DNA of 64,000 nucleotides from Solirubrobacterales bacterium (GCA_019240115.1 JAFAYV010000006.1:1-64000), one strand, 5' to 3'; shown: positions 28,332 through 36,509, counted from the stretch's first letter. Made by a program: numbers and translations. Notes: generated by a model from the sequence alone, not told the origin.

Positions 28332-29414
28332 GTGCGCCGGGAGACGCGCATCGCGCACGGCTCGCCGCCGCCGCTGGAGCGGGCGACGATCCACCCCTAC
28401 GCCGACGGCGTTCCCGGGCCGGTCTACTACCAGCGAGACGCGCACCCCGTCGGCCTCGAGGCCGAGCGCGTGCTCGGCGAGCTCGAGGGCGGGTCGGCGC
28501 TGCTGTTCGGTTCGGGCTCGGCGGCCACGATGGCGGTCGCGCTCGCCCTGCTGACGCCCGGCGCGACCGTGGCGGTCGCCGACGGCGGGTACTTCGGCAC
28601 CGTCGGCCTGCTCGCCGGGCCGTTGCGCCGCTGGGGCCTGCAGGTCGTCGGCTTCGACCAGCGAGCCACCCCGCCGCTCTCGGAGCTCGTGTGGCTCGAG
28701 CCGTGCTCGAACCCGCTCATGACCTTTCCCGATCTCGACGTCTCGATCGCGGAGGCCCACCGCCGCGGCGCCCGGGTCATCGTCGACAACACCGTGCTCA
28801 GCCCCTATCTCCTGCGCCCGCTCGAGCACGGCGCCGACCTCGTGCTGCACTCGGCGACGAAGATCCTCGCCGGCCACCACGATGCCCTGATCGGCGTCGT
28901 GACCTGCGCGCGCGACGAGGACGCCGAGGCGCTCCGGGCGTTCCGCGGCACGTCGGGGATCGGCGCCGCACCCGACCCGGCGTGGCTCATGCTCCGAGGG
29001 CTCAGGACGCTCGCGCTGCGGGCGCCGCGCCAGTCGGCGAGCGCCCTGGAGCTCGCGCGCCGCCTGTCGGACCACCCCGCGGTCCTACGGGTCCGCTATC
29101 CCGGCCTCGGCGACCCCGTCGCCGCGCGCTACGTCGAGGCGTTCGGGCCGCTGCTGTCCTTCGACGTCGCCGACGCCGCGCGAGCGCTCGCCGTCGAGCG
29201 TGGCCTGGGACTGATCGAGAACGCCACGAGCCTCGGCGGCGTCGCCTCGACGCTCGAAGCTCGCGCGCGCTGGGAGGGCGACCGCGTGCCGCCGGGGCTG
29301 CTGCGCCTCAGCGTCGGCCTCGAGGACGTCGAGGACCTGTGGGCCGACCTGGATGCTGCCCTGGCGCGCGCCAGTCCCCGCGACGACCACAAAGCGGCGG
29401 ACCGTTCTGCCTAG
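28332..29414 (+). CDS. Cys/Met-metabolism PLP enzyme (cystathionine gamma-synthase/lyase-like)
   Basis: The protein has 360 residues from a GTG. It is a fold-type I PLP enzyme of the trans-sulfuration family: YYQRDAHPVGLEAERVLGEL, ALLFGSGSAATMAVALAL, DNTVLSPYLLRPLEHGADLV and the PLP lysine K177 in LHSATKILAGHHD. The C-terminal VSLGLE-like stretch reads LRLSVGLEDVEDL. Whether it is a synthase, gamma-lyase or related enzyme cannot be told. It is at the short end for the family. It shares a transcript with the OsmC-like gene. Confidence 0.9.
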   Translation: MRRETRIAHGSPPPLERATIHPYADGVPGPVYYQRDAHPVGLEAERVLGELEGGSALLFGSGSAATMAVALALLTPGATVAVADGGYFGTVGLLAGPLRRWGLQVVGFDQRATPPLSELVWLEPCSNPLMTFPDLDVSIAEAHRRGARVIVDNTVLSPYLLRPLEHGADLVLHSATKILAGHHDALIGVVTCARDEDAEALRAFRGTSGIGAAPDPAWLMLRGLRTLALRAPRQSASALELARRLSDHPAVLRVRYPGLGDPVAARYVEAFGPLLSFDVADAARALAVERGLGLIENATSLGGVASTLEARARWEGDRVPPGLLRLSVGLEDVEDLWADLDAALARASPRDDHKAADRSA

Positions 29415-29445
29415 ATCCAGCGTGCCGGAGATCGGTGCCCGGCGG

Positions 29446-29469
29446 GTTCAGGCCGCCGTCACAGGGTAT
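29446..29469 (+). promoter_or_regulatory. SigB-like promoter candidate
   Basis: GTTC at 29446-29449, 14 bases, then GGGTAT at 29464-29469 resembles the general-stress sigma factor consensus (GTTT-N14-17-GGGTAT). It lies 53 nt upstream of the DUF1469 gene ATG. The genes it would drive are of a kind often linked to stress. It is a motif match only. Confidence 0.4.
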
Positions 29470-29522
29470 TCCGTCCCAATCGTCGGCTTCATTGCGCGCC
29501 TGGAAATCGAGAGGGAGAAGCT

Positions 29523-29924
29523 ATGGCTGATGCCGACCGGCCGGTCGGGGATCTGTTGCGGGAGTTGTCGGAGCAGACGACGACGTTGGTGGCGCAGGAG
29601 CTGGCGCTGGCGCAGGCCGAGATGACCGAGAAGGCCAAGCGGGGCGCCATCGGCGCCGGCATGTTCGGTGGTGCCGCTGTCGTCGGGCTGTACGCGCTGG
29701 GCGCGTTGATCGCGGCGGTGATCGTGCTGTTGGGGACGGCGCTGGCGGCGTGGCTGGCGGCGGTGATCGTCGCGGTGGGGTTGGGGTTGGTGGCGGGAGT
29801 GTCGGCGTTGATGGGTCGTTCGCAGGTGGCCCGGGCGACGCCGCCGGTTCCGGAGCAGGCGACCGAGAGCGTGAAGGAGGATGTGGAATGGGCCAAGACC
29901 CGGGCCAACCAGGCGCGCGGGTAG
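29523..29924 (+). CDS. DUF1469 (YqjE-like, phage holin superfamily) membrane protein
   Basis: The protein has 133 residues with GAGAGGGAGAA before the ATG. It has a short amphipathic N-terminus (VGDLLRELSEQTTTLVAQEL), two long hydrophobic segments (about 45-72 and 75-97) and a charged tail. The layout matches DUF1469/YqjE proteins, found in a three-gene set with DUF3618 and DUF4235. The holin family name reflects distant similarity; nothing phage-like is nearby. The next gene starts inside its 3' end. Confidence 0.85.
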   Translation: MADADRPVGDLLRELSEQTTTLVAQELALAQAEMTEKAKRGAIGAGMFGGAAVVGLYALGALIAAVIVLLGTALAAWLAAVIVAVGLGLVAGVSALMGRSQVARATPPVPEQATESVKEDVEWAKTRANQARG

Positions 29925-30292
29925 CGGGCGGGGAGCAGCGGGCCGCTGGTGAGGGGGCGCGCTCCCCGGAGCAGATCCGCGCCGAGATCGAGCAGACGCG
30001 CGAGGAGTTGGGCGATACGGTCGCGGCGCTGGCGGAGAAGACCGATGTGCGCGCGCAGGCTCAGCGCGCGGCGCAGAACGCGCGGGCGACCACGGCGGCC
30101 AAGCTTGATGAGCTCAAGAGGTCGGTGACCTCGAGCCGGGATGATCTGGGCACCTCGGCGCGGAATGCGGCGCCGGGGTCGGCGGGGGAGGCGGGTCGGC
30201 GGCTGGCGGGCTTGGCGCGACGCTATCGGGTCGGATTGTTGGTGGTGGGGGCGCTGGTGGTGGGGATCGTGGTCGGCCGGGCGCGGTCATGA
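29888..30292 (+). CDS. DUF3618 membrane-anchored protein
   Basis: The protein has 134 residues from the ATG at 29888, with GGAGG 7 nt upstream. It overlaps the DUF1469 gene by 37 nt in another frame. The signature RSPEQIRAEIEQTREELGDT is the DUF3618 core. A helical region and one C-terminal membrane segment (VGLLVVGALVVGIVVG) follow. It is likely an inner-membrane protein of the ElaB/YqjD kind. It overlaps by 4 nt (ATGA) with the DUF4235 remnant. Confidence 0.88.
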   Translation: MGQDPGQPGARVAGGEQRAAGEGARSPEQIRAEIEQTREELGDTVAALAEKTDVRAQAQRAAQNARATTAAKLDELKRSVTSSRDDLGTSARNAAPGSAGEAGRRLAGLARRYRVGLLVVGALVVGIVVGRARS

Positions 30293-30348
30293 GCCCGGTG
30301 TTCAAGCCGATCGGGATCGTCACTGGCCTGCTGGCCGGGCTGGCACAT
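30289..30348 (+). pseudogene. Truncated DUF4235 gene
   Basis: An ATG at 30289 (ATGA overlap with DUF3618) begins MSPVFKPIGIVTGLLAGLA, which matches the N-terminus of DUF4235 membrane proteins, the usual third member of this cassette. After about 19 codons the similarity ends and the DNA becomes the 3' end of the convergent CHAD gene. The frame then runs to 30489 only as antisense to CHAD. The rest of DUF4235 has been lost. Confidence 0.7.
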
Positions 30349-30353
30349 CGGGA

Positions 30354-31313
30354 TCAGGCGGTCGGGCCGGTGCGGGTGGCCTCCGCCAGCTCCACCGGAG
30401 CGGTCGGCTCCTGCGCGACCGCGAGCGCCCGGCCGGCCGCCCAGGAGCGGCGCATGCGCTTGGCGAACGTCGCCGGCTTCTCGGCGTAGACGCGGTCGCC
30501 GAGCGCCCACGCCTCGCCGCGCAGCTCGGCCTGGCGGTGGTCGAGGAGCGCGATGAGGGCATCGACGTCGGTGCCGACGTGCAGGTCGGTCAGGCGCGCG
30601 CGCAGGACGCCGAGGTCGTGGTCGTCGCCGAGCACGTCGGACAGCCGGTGGAGGTCCCGGGCATGGCCGCGCGTCGTCGGCCCGCAGCTCGGCGCGAGCA
30701 GGCGCTGCTGGTACCACAGGTCCTTGACGCGCTTGCGCCAGGCGTGCATCGCCTCGAGCGTCGGCTCCCGGCGCGCGGCGGCCATCGCGCGTCGGCCGCG
30801 GCGGTAGTTGCGCTGCACGCCCTTCTCGAGCGCGCCCCAGCCGTCACGGCGCAGCTTCCAGCCGCCGATCCGATCGCGGACCGCGGCGAGCTCCCGCGTC
30901 GTCCGAGGCCCCAGCGCGGAGTCCGCGAGGCGGCTGCGCGTCGCGTCGCGCTCGCGCTCGAGAGGTTCGCGGACCTCGTCAAAGACGCTGCGCGGGAGCT
31001 GACCGGCAAAGCGCTCGGCGAGCTCGTCGAGGGTCTCGAGCATCACCTCGGCGTCGCGCGCATCCGAGAGTCCCGCGGCGGCGGTGCGCAGCGCGGCGTT
31101 CTCCCGGCGGCGGAGCTTGGCGGGGAGCGCGCCCCGGGTCAGGCGCAGCAGCGAACGTTCCTTCTTGACCGCCTTGCGCGCGGCGTGCACGGCGCCGACG
31201 GGATCGTCGCCGATCGTGTCGCTCAGATTCCGCACGGCGCGGTCGAGCTGCTCCCGGGCGGCTCGAACGACGGCGTCGCGGACGTTCTCATCGGCTGGCA
31301 GCTTGTAGGCCAT
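30354..31313 (-). CDS. CHAD domain protein
   Basis: The protein has 319 residues from the ATG at 31313, chosen because GAGGAG lies 9 nt upstream; an upstream start would add 14 residues. It shows the conserved-histidine alpha-helical domain twice over: AVHAARKAVKKERSLLRL and AMHAWRKRVKDLWYQQRLL, with LSDARDAEVMLETL and LSDVLGDDHDLGVLRARL. CHAD domains bind polyphosphate through basic helices. There is no CYTH triphosphatase domain. Its 3' end abuts the truncated DUF4235 gene, so it may have arrived by a rearrangement there. Confidence 0.92.
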   Translation of the reverse strand: MAYKLPADENVRDAVVRAAREQLDRAVRNLSDTIGDDPVGAVHAARKAVKKERSLLRLTRGALPAKLRRRENAALRTAAAGLSDARDAEVMLETLDELAERFAGQLPRSVFDEVREPLERERDATRSRLADSALGPRTTRELAAVRDRIGGWKLRRDGWGALEKGVQRNYRRGRRAMAAARREPTLEAMHAWRKRVKDLWYQQRLLAPSCGPTTRGHARDLHRLSDVLGDDHDLGVLRARLTDLHVGTDVDALIALLDHRQAELRGEAWALGDRVYAEKPATFAKRMRRSWAAGRALAVAQEPTAPVELAEATRTGPTA

Positions 31314-31447
31314 GAGCGGGATCTCCTCAGAAGGGTCGAAAACTCTCTCAGACACTAGTCGCCCGGTTGCGCGGTGATCTGCCGCAGGTCACAATCCCGG
31401 ACGCCCGGATCACCCGTCCCGTTGCCGGGCCCCGAAGGAGAAGCGAG

Positions 31448-31927
31448 ATGCGCAAGGGCCTGGCCATCGCAGTGACATCCGCGGTCGCGGCCGGCGCAGT
31501 GGCGCTTCCGGCGGGCGCCGCCACGAACAAACGCGGCGAGCGCTCGTTCACCGAGAGGCTCTCTGGCACCCGGCTGAGCAGCTCGGGCAATCGGTTTGAG
31601 GACCTGTTCCGCATCAAGCGCTCCCTCGACGGCGGTGGCGCGGCGATCTACGACGTGCAGCTGAACGGGACGACGTATCCGGTCTCGGCCGAGGGCTCGA
31701 TGATCGCGTTCTTCCGCGACGGTGCGCGCAACACGCGCGACACGTTCAAGCTGTTGGCGCCCGGGACGGACGGCATCGGGTCGATCGCCGGCAACGGGAC
31801 CTGCGTCGGCGGCACCGGGCTGCACAAGTTCGAGACATGCACGTACCGGATCAAGGGCAACTACAACGTGGTCACCGGCGTGACGTTCATGACGCTGACC
31901 GGCACCGACACGCGAAGAATCACGTAG
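31448..31927 (+). CDS. Secreted protein with possible allene-oxide-cyclase/dirigent-like barrel
   Basis: The protein has 159 residues from the ATG at 31448, with GAAGGAGAA upstream. The signal peptide (MRKGLAIAVTSAVAAGAVA, LPAGAA) has a likely cleavage near residue 25. The mature part has GNGTCVGGTGLHKFETCTYR and GNYNVVTGVTFMTLTGT, reminiscent of dirigent or allene oxide cyclase-like barrels. That assignment is weak. Two Cys could form a disulfide. The following gene starts at the base after its stop. Confidence 0.65.
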   Translation: MRKGLAIAVTSAVAAGAVALPAGAATNKRGERSFTERLSGTRLSSSGNRFEDLFRIKRSLDGGGAAIYDVQLNGTTYPVSAEGSMIAFFRDGARNTRDTFKLLAPGTDGIGSIAGNGTCVGGTGLHKFETCTYRIKGNYNVVTGVTFMTLTGTDTRRIT

Positions 31928-32527
31928 ATGGGCGCCGCGGCCGAGCACGACACCGCGGAGGCGACCGGCTCCTGGTTCCCGGTCCCCGACGAGGGATCGC
32001 TTCCCGGGGAGCTCGCGGGGCTGTTCGCCAAGGCTCGGGAGCGCCTCGGCTTCGTGCCCAACGTCTTTCGCGTCTACGCGTTCCGCCCGCAGCGGCTGAG
32101 CGCGTGGTTCGCGCACTTCCGTCAGTTGCACGAGCCGACCGAGCACCTCGACGGCGCCGACCGGGAGATGATCGCGGTCGTCGTCTCGGCGGCCAACGGC
32201 TGCCTGTACTGCCTCGTCGCGCACGGGGCGGCGCTCCGGGAGCAGCTCGGCGATCCGGTGCTCGGCGAGCGCATCTCCTTTGACTGGCGCCGAGCCGACC
32301 TCGATGTCCGCCGCCGGGCGATCTGCGCCTACGCCGAGAAGCTGACGCTCACGCCCCGGGAGGTCACGCGCGAGGACCTGCAGAGCCTGCTCGACGTCGG
32401 CCTGACGTTCGAGGAGGCGTGGGACGTCGCTGAGATCGCCGCCATGTACAACCTCACCAATCGCATGGCGATGGCGACGAACATGCTGCCCAACGCCGCC
32501 TACAGCGGCCAGGCACGCCCGGCCTGA
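31928..32527 (+). CDS. AhpD-like peroxidase-related protein
   Basis: The protein has 199 residues; the ATG follows the previous TAG directly. The AhpD-type active site is C92-L-Y-C95 with H99 (CLYCLVAHG), preceded by [14 protein letters not shown]. The later [20 protein letters not shown] is typical of the peroxidase-related YciW/carboxymuconolactone decarboxylase-like family. It probably supports peroxide reduction with a thiol partner. It is likely translated from the same message as the secreted protein gene, and a hairpin follows it. Confidence 0.9.
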   Translation: MGAAAEHDTAEATGSWFPVPDEGSLPGELAGLFAKARERLGFVPNVFRVYAFRPQRLSAWFAHFRQLHEPTEHLDGADREMIAVVVSAANGCLYCLVAHGAALREQLGDPVLGERISFDWRRADLDVRRRAICAYAEKLTLTPREVTREDLQSLLDVGLTFEEAWDVAEIAAMYNLTNRMAMATNMLPNAAYSGQARPA

Positions 32528-32532
32528 CCGGG

Positions 32533-32556
32533 CCGACCGGCCCGAGGGCCGGTCGG
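32533..32556. terminator. Hairpin terminator after the AhpD-like gene
   Basis: CCGACCGGCC (32533-32542) pairs with GGCCGGTCGG (32547-32556) around CGAG. It starts 6 nt after the stop of the AhpD-like gene and lies 9 nt before the stop of a small gene on the opposite strand. It probably serves both. Confidence 0.7.
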
Positions 32557-32564
32557 TGCCGCGA

Positions 32565-32699
32565 TCAGCGCCGGCGCCGGCGGGGGCGCTCGCCGCCCGG
32601 CACGTCGAACAGCAGCTGGGACGCGTGATCGAGCTCTGACCAGATCGCGCGGGCCCGGATGCCGATCGAGCGCAGGCGGGCTGTCACTCGCTTGGTCAT
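32565..32699 (-). CDS. Small basic protein of unknown function
   Basis: This is a 44-codon frame from the ATG at 32699. It begins MTKRVTARLRSIGIRARAIW, continues SELDHASQLLFDVPGG and ends in RPRRRRR. The helical, Arg-rich start, the central amphipathic run and the hairpin placed just beyond its stop suggest a real small gene. No clear Shine-Dalgarno is seen and no function is recognised. The 105 nt between it and the divergent VOC gene could hold promoters for both. Confidence 0.45.
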   Translation of the reverse strand: MTKRVTARLRSIGIRARAIWSELDHASQLLFDVPGGERPRRRRR

Positions 32700-32804
32700 G
32701 GGCGTCAGTCTGGGCTACGCCGGAGCGCCCGTCGTCGGCAGTTCGCCTCGCGTCGGAGGGCGCCGGGCCTCAGTCGGCGGCGTTCACGCCTTAGTGTTCC
32801 TCCG

Positions 32805-33185
32805 GTGCCCGAGTTCGACCACTGCGTCATCCACGTCAGCGACTGGGAGCTCTCCAATGCCTTCTACCGCGATGTGCTCGGCGCCGAGCTCGTCGACCGC
32901 GGCCACGGCACCTGGGTCTATCGGTTCGGCGACCAGCAGCTGAACGTCCACGGCCCGGGCGTGGACGCCCATCCGGTCGCCCGCGTCCCGGTCACGCCCG
33001 GCAACAGCGATCTCTGCCTGCGGTTCGACGGCACGATCGAGGAGGCGGTCGCGCACCTGCGAGCCTGCGGGATTGCGATCGAGGCGGGGCCGGTGCAGCG
33101 CCACGGAGCGCGTGGTCTCGGGCGCAGCGTCTACTTCCGCGACCCCGACGGCAGCCTGCTCGAGTTCATCGCCTATCCGGCCTGA
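32805..33185 (+). CDS. VOC (glyoxalase/dioxygenase superfamily) protein
   Basis: The protein has 126 residues from a GTG. Paired beta-alpha-beta-beta-beta modules of the vicinal oxygen chelate fold are visible: FDHCVIHVSDWELSNAFYRD with a likely metal-binding His, QQLNVHGPG, and VYFRDPDGSLLEFIAYP with the C-terminal metal Glu. It could be a lyase, a dioxygenase or a resistance-type protein; the sequence does not decide. It is convergent with a second VOC gene 7 nt away. Confidence 0.88.
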   Translation: MPEFDHCVIHVSDWELSNAFYRDVLGAELVDRGHGTWVYRFGDQQLNVHGPGVDAHPVARVPVTPGNSDLCLRFDGTIEEAVAHLRACGIAIEAGPVQRHGARGLGRSVYFRDPDGSLLEFIAYPA

Positions 33186-33192
33186 GGCCGAC

Positions 33193-33657
33193 TCAGACGG
33201 CTTCGAACAGCCGGCCCTGCATGTTCTCGTCGCTCTGGGGATTGAAGTCCCACAGGCCCCGCAGCTGGCTGCGCATGTCCTCGGGGAGGCGGTCGACGCC
33301 CTTCTGGTCGATCTCGACGAGGTTGCCCGCGGGATCGCGCACGTAGAGTTGGACCATGTTCCCGGGCAGCTCGACCAGGTGGTTGCCGAACGCCTTGTAC
33401 TCGAACGCCCCGCGCCGATCGGCGGCCCGATACACGGCCTCGAGGTCGTCGACGCTGATGCCGAGGTGATGGTGGCTGGTCGGGGTGAGATCGGCCTGGA
33501 AGATATGCAGCTGGGTGCCGCCGACGGCCATCCACTGGACCGGGATCCCGAAGTTAGGAGTCGCGATCGGCTCGGCCCCGAGCAGGTCGACGTAGAAGTC
33601 GACGGACTCGGACAGGTCCTGGGCGTTGACGCTGACGTGGTTGATCTGGGACCTCAC
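33193..33657 (-). CDS. VOC family protein
   Basis: The protein has 154 residues from the GTG at 33657, chosen because AAGGAG lies 6 nt upstream; the longer frame reaching 33792 has no support. It shows INHVSVNAQDLSESVDFYVD, TQLHIFQADLTP, HHHLGISVDDLEAVY and VQLYVRDPAGNLVEIDQK. This gives a complete VOC metal site (His, His, Glu). A C-terminal extension of about 30 residues follows. The function is unknown. It differs clearly from the convergent VOC gene, so the two are not a recent duplication. Confidence 0.88.
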   Translation of the reverse strand: MRSQINHVSVNAQDLSESVDFYVDLLGAEPIATPNFGIPVQWMAVGGTQLHIFQADLTPTSHHHLGISVDDLEAVYRAADRRGAFEYKAFGNHLVELPGNMVQLYVRDPAGNLVEIDQKGVDRLPEDMRSQLRGLWDFNPQSDENMQGRLFEAV

Positions 33658-33766
33658 CGTGCTCTCCTTGGGTTTCTCGGTTCTCGGCGCGCCCATCCTA
33701 CCCTCGCCGCCGATCGTCGCTGCGTGCCCGCCGCCCCGATCGGCGCGACGATTAGACTCAAGTGAG

Positions 33767-34450
33767 ATGGAGGTCGAGATCTGGTCGGACATCGCGTGCC
33801 CGTGGTGCTACGTCGGCAAGCGCCGCTTCGAGGCCGCGCTGGCGCAGTTCGAGCACCGCGATGAGGTGACCGTCACCTGGCGCAGCTTCGAGCTCGATCC
33901 CGAGGCCCCTCCCGAGCAGGCCGGGGAGTGGACCGAACGGCTCGCCGGCAAGTACGGGATGACACGCGAGCAGGCGGAGGCCTCGCAGCGCCACATGACC
34001 GAGGTCGCCGCGGCCGAGGGCCTGGAGTTCCGCTTCGATCGCGCGCGGGCGGGCAACACGTTCGACGGCCACCGCCTCGTGCACCTCGCCGCCGAGCAGG
34101 GACTGCAGGACGCGATGAAGGAGCGTCTGCTGCGCGCGTATCTCAGCGAGGGCGAGCTGATCGCCGACGCCGATACGCTCGTGCGCCTCGGGGTCGAGGT
34201 CGGCCTGCCCGAGCTCGCGGTGCGCGATCTGCTCGCCGGCGATCGCTTCGCCGACGCCGTCCGCGACGAGGAGCTCAGCGCCCAGCGCCACGGGATCGCC
34301 GCCGTTCCGACCTTCCTGGTCGACCGCCGCCTCGGCGGCTCCGGGGCCCATCCCCCCGAGGCGCTCTTGCACCTCCTGCGCCAGGCCTGGGAGAGCCGGT
34401 CGCCGGCGATCGTCACCGGCGGCGACACGTGCGGCCCCGACGGCTGTTGA
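33767..34450 (+). CDS. DsbA-like (FrnE-type) thioredoxin-fold oxidoreductase
   Basis: The protein has 227 residues from the ATG at 33767. The active site is C11-P-W-C14 at the very N-terminus (WSDIACPWCYVGKRRFE), followed by an all-helical insert and the cis-Pro region HGIAAVPTFLVD. No signal peptide is seen, so it is cytoplasmic, as FrnE is. The short C-terminal tail GGDTCGPDGC carries two more Cys that could interact with the active site. A -10-like TAGACT lies about 10 nt before the ATG, so the message may be nearly leaderless. Confidence 0.9.
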   Translation: MEVEIWSDIACPWCYVGKRRFEAALAQFEHRDEVTVTWRSFELDPEAPPEQAGEWTERLAGKYGMTREQAEASQRHMTEVAAAEGLEFRFDRARAGNTFDGHRLVHLAAEQGLQDAMKERLLRAYLSEGELIADADTLVRLGVEVGLPELAVRDLLAGDRFADAVRDEELSAQRHGIAAVPTFLVDRRLGGSGAHPPEALLHLLRQAWESRSPAIVTGGDTCGPDGC

Positions 34451-34454
34451 TGAT

Positions 34455-35459
34455 CTAGGCGGGCGGCGCGGCGGTCGACGCGCGGTCGCGCAGCTCGGGC
34501 GCGATGACGACCCGCTGGCTCGGCGCCGGGTCGCCTCCGATCGCCGACAGCAGCATCGTCACCGCGACCTGCATCAGGCGCTTGGAGCCCCAGCTGAAGC
34601 TCGTCAAGGGCGGGTGCAGGAGCGCCGAGATCGGATGGTCGTCGTACCCGATCACCGACAGCTGGCCGGGAATCGCGATGTCGAGGTCGCGCGCGGCCGC
34701 GTAGACCCCGTAGGCGATCGAGTCCGAGAAGCAGAACGCCGCGGTCGGACGATCGGAGGCCGCGAGCAGGGCGCGCGCCAGCTCGGTCGCCTCCTGCAGC
34801 TCGTAGGGAGCGGTGACGACGCGGACGTCGAGATCAAGTCGCTCGGCCTCCGCGACGACGAACAGCTCGGCCGGCCGATCGTTGGTCGGGTGGCCGGGCG
34901 GTCGCAGGACCGCGATTGCGCGGTGGCCCGCGTCGTGGAGATGCTCGAGCGCGCGGCTGACCCCGGCGCGGTTGTCGAACAGCACCTCGCCGGCGGCGTC
35001 GGCGCCGACGAGCGAGTCGCCGATCGAGACGACCGCCAGCGAGGCCGCGAGCTCTGACCAAAACGGGTCCGAGGGGTCGACCGGCGAGAGGATGAGCCCG
35101 TCGACCTGCTGGTCGCGCAGCTGGGCGGCGAGGACCCGTTGGCGGTCACGGTCGGCGCCGGCATCGAGAATGAGCGCGTAGCGGTCGTGCTGATGCAGGA
35201 TCCGTCCCGCCTCGGCGACCCATCGCTGCTGCCATAGGTCCTCGAGCGACGGCCCGAGGATGCCGACCAGGCCGCTGCGCCCGCTCGCCAGCGCTCGGGC
35301 GATCGCGTTGGCCTCGTAGCCGAGCTCGTCGGCGACCCGGCGCACGCGCTCCTGGGTCTCCTCGGAGACCTGCATCCCGCGGAGTGCGTAGGAGACCGCC
35401 GCGGGTGACAACCCGGCCGCGTCCGCCACCTCGCGGATGGTCACGCGCCTGGCGGGCAT
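34455..35459 (-). CDS. LacI-family transcriptional regulator
   Basis: The protein has 334 residues from the ATG at 35459; an upstream start would add 14. The helix-turn-helix and hinge are clear: VTIREVADAAGLSPAAVSYA, RVRRVADELGYEANAIARAL. The periplasmic-binding-like core includes DGLILSPVDP, LFDNRAGVSRALEHL, FCFSDSIAYGVYAAA and VIGYDDHPISALLHPPLT. It probably represses the divergent amidohydrolase-dioxygenase pair and itself from three adjacent boxes in the intergenic DNA. The effector is unknown and need not be a sugar. Its stop lies 4 nt from that of the DsbA-like gene. Confidence 0.94.
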   Translation of the reverse strand: MPARRVTIREVADAAGLSPAAVSYALRGMQVSEETQERVRRVADELGYEANAIARALASGRSGLVGILGPSLEDLWQQRWVAEAGRILHQHDRYALILDAGADRDRQRVLAAQLRDQQVDGLILSPVDPSDPFWSELAASLAVVSIGDSLVGADAAGEVLFDNRAGVSRALEHLHDAGHRAIAVLRPPGHPTNDRPAELFVVAEAERLDLDVRVVTAPYELQEATELARALLAASDRPTAAFCFSDSIAYGVYAAARDLDIAIPGQLSVIGYDDHPISALLHPPLTSFSWGSKRLMQVAVTMLLSAIGGDPAPSQRVVIAPELRDRASTAAPPA

Positions 35460-35536
35460 CGACACAGGGTAGTTGCGGTCGCCGCGACTGCGGCAAATCA
35501 TCTCCGATCACCGCCGGGGACTTGACGAACGCTCGG

Positions 35537-35573
35537 TGAAGCGGTTCACTGAAACGGTTCATGAACCGCTTCA
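35537..35573. promoter_or_regulatory. Three adjacent LacI-type operator boxes
   Basis: Three 12-bp near-palindromes of the form TGAAnCGnTTCA lie side by side: TGAAGCGGTTCA (35537-35548), TGAAACGGTTCA (35550-35561) and TGAACCGCTTCA (35562-35573). The central CG and TGAA/TTCA arms fit LacI/GalR operators. They lie 78 nt from the LacI start and 31 nt before the amidohydrolase GTG. A TTGACG at 35522-35527 may be a -35 for the rightward promoter, which would place the boxes over its -10. Confidence 0.8.
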
Positions 35574-35603
35574 CATCATCTCTCATCCCTCCTCGGCGGT
35601 GAC

Positions 35604-36509
35604 GTGATCGCCGACGTCCACCAGCACGTCTGGCCGCCCACGCTCGTCGAGGCGCTGCGCGAGCGGCGCCGGCCGCCGCGACTGCGCGGCTGGACGCTCG
35701 AGCTCGCCGGCGAGCCGGACTTCCCGATCGAGCCCGCCGATCACGACCCCGAGCGCCGCGCCGCGCTCGCGCGCGCCGACGGGCTCGACCTCGCGCTCGT
35801 GTCGCTCTCCGCCCCGCTCGGGATCGAGCGGCTGCCGGGGGCCGCGGGCGCGGAGCTGCTCGCCGCCTACCACGAGGGCGCGCTCGCGCTGCCCCCGCCG
35901 CTGCGCCCGTGGGCGGCCGCCGCGCTGCACGAGATCGACCCCGGGGCGCTCGCGACCGAGCTCGATCGGGGGTGCGTCGGCCTCCAGCTGCCGGCGACGG
36001 CGCTCGCCGACCCCGGCGGGTTCGCGCGCGTCGCGCCGCTGCTCGAGGTGCTCGAGCGCGACGACCGGCCGCTGTTCGTCCATCCCGGCCCGGTCGCGCC
36101 GGCGGCGCGACGCGGCCCCTCGTGGTGGCCGGCGATCGTCGACTACGTCCAGCAGATGCATGCCGCCTGGTACGCCTTCCGCGCCGTGGGCCGCCGCGCC
36201 CATCCGCGCCTGCGCGTCTGCTTCGCGATGCTCGCCGGGCTCGCGCCGCTGCACGGCGAGCGCTTCCACGCGCGGACCGGCGAGCGCAGCGTCGTCGATC
36301 CCGCCGCGTTCCTGGAGATCTCGTCCTACGGGACGCGGGCGATCGACGCCGTCGTCCGCGTGCTCGGCATCGACGTGCTCGTCAACGGTTCGGATCGACC
36401 GTACGCGGCGCCGCCCGCGCCCGGGCTCGGCGACGCGGCCGCGTTCGCGCTGCGCAGCGCCAATCCCATCCGTCTTCTGCAACCCGAATCCGAGGAGGTG
36501 TCCCCGTGA
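35604..36509 (+). CDS. Amidohydrolase-2-like metal-dependent hydrolase
   Basis: The protein has 301 residues from a GTG. Metal ligands of the amidohydrolase TIM barrel are visible: H6 and H8 in ADVHQHVWP, H160 in PLFVHPGPV and D264 in LVNGSDRPYAAP. This is the family that includes ACMSD-like decarboxylases and lactone hydrolases. It is adjacent to a cupin dioxygenase-like gene and under likely LacI control, so a small catabolic step is probable. The substrate is unknown. Its stop codon lies in the first of two 26-nt repeats. Confidence 0.85.
   Translation: MIADVHQHVWPPTLVEALRERRRPPRLRGWTLELAGEPDFPIEPADHDPERRAALARADGLDLALVSLSAPLGIERLPGAAGAELLAAYHEGALALPPPLRPWAAAALHEIDPGALATELDRGCVGLQLPATALADPGGFARVAPLLEVLERDDRPLFVHPGPVAPAARRGPSWWPAIVDYVQQMHAAWYAFRAVGRRAHPRLRVCFAMLAGLAPLHGERFHARTGERSVVDPAAFLEISSYGTRAIDAVVRVLGIDVLVNGSDRPYAAPPAPGLGDAAAFALRSANPIRLLQPESEEVSP

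Noticed and set aside
29523-29924. Prophage holin
   Set aside because: The protein matches DUF1469/YqjE in a known three-gene chromosomal cassette; there are no lysis, structural or integrase genes nearby.
32805-33657. Recent duplication of VOC genes
   Set aside because: The two proteins differ in length and in most positions outside the fold motifs, and they are convergent.
33626-33766. N-terminal extension of the DsbA-like protein
   Set aside because: The frame is open but antisense to the VOC gene leader, and the CPWC site belongs at the very N-terminus as in FrnE proteins.
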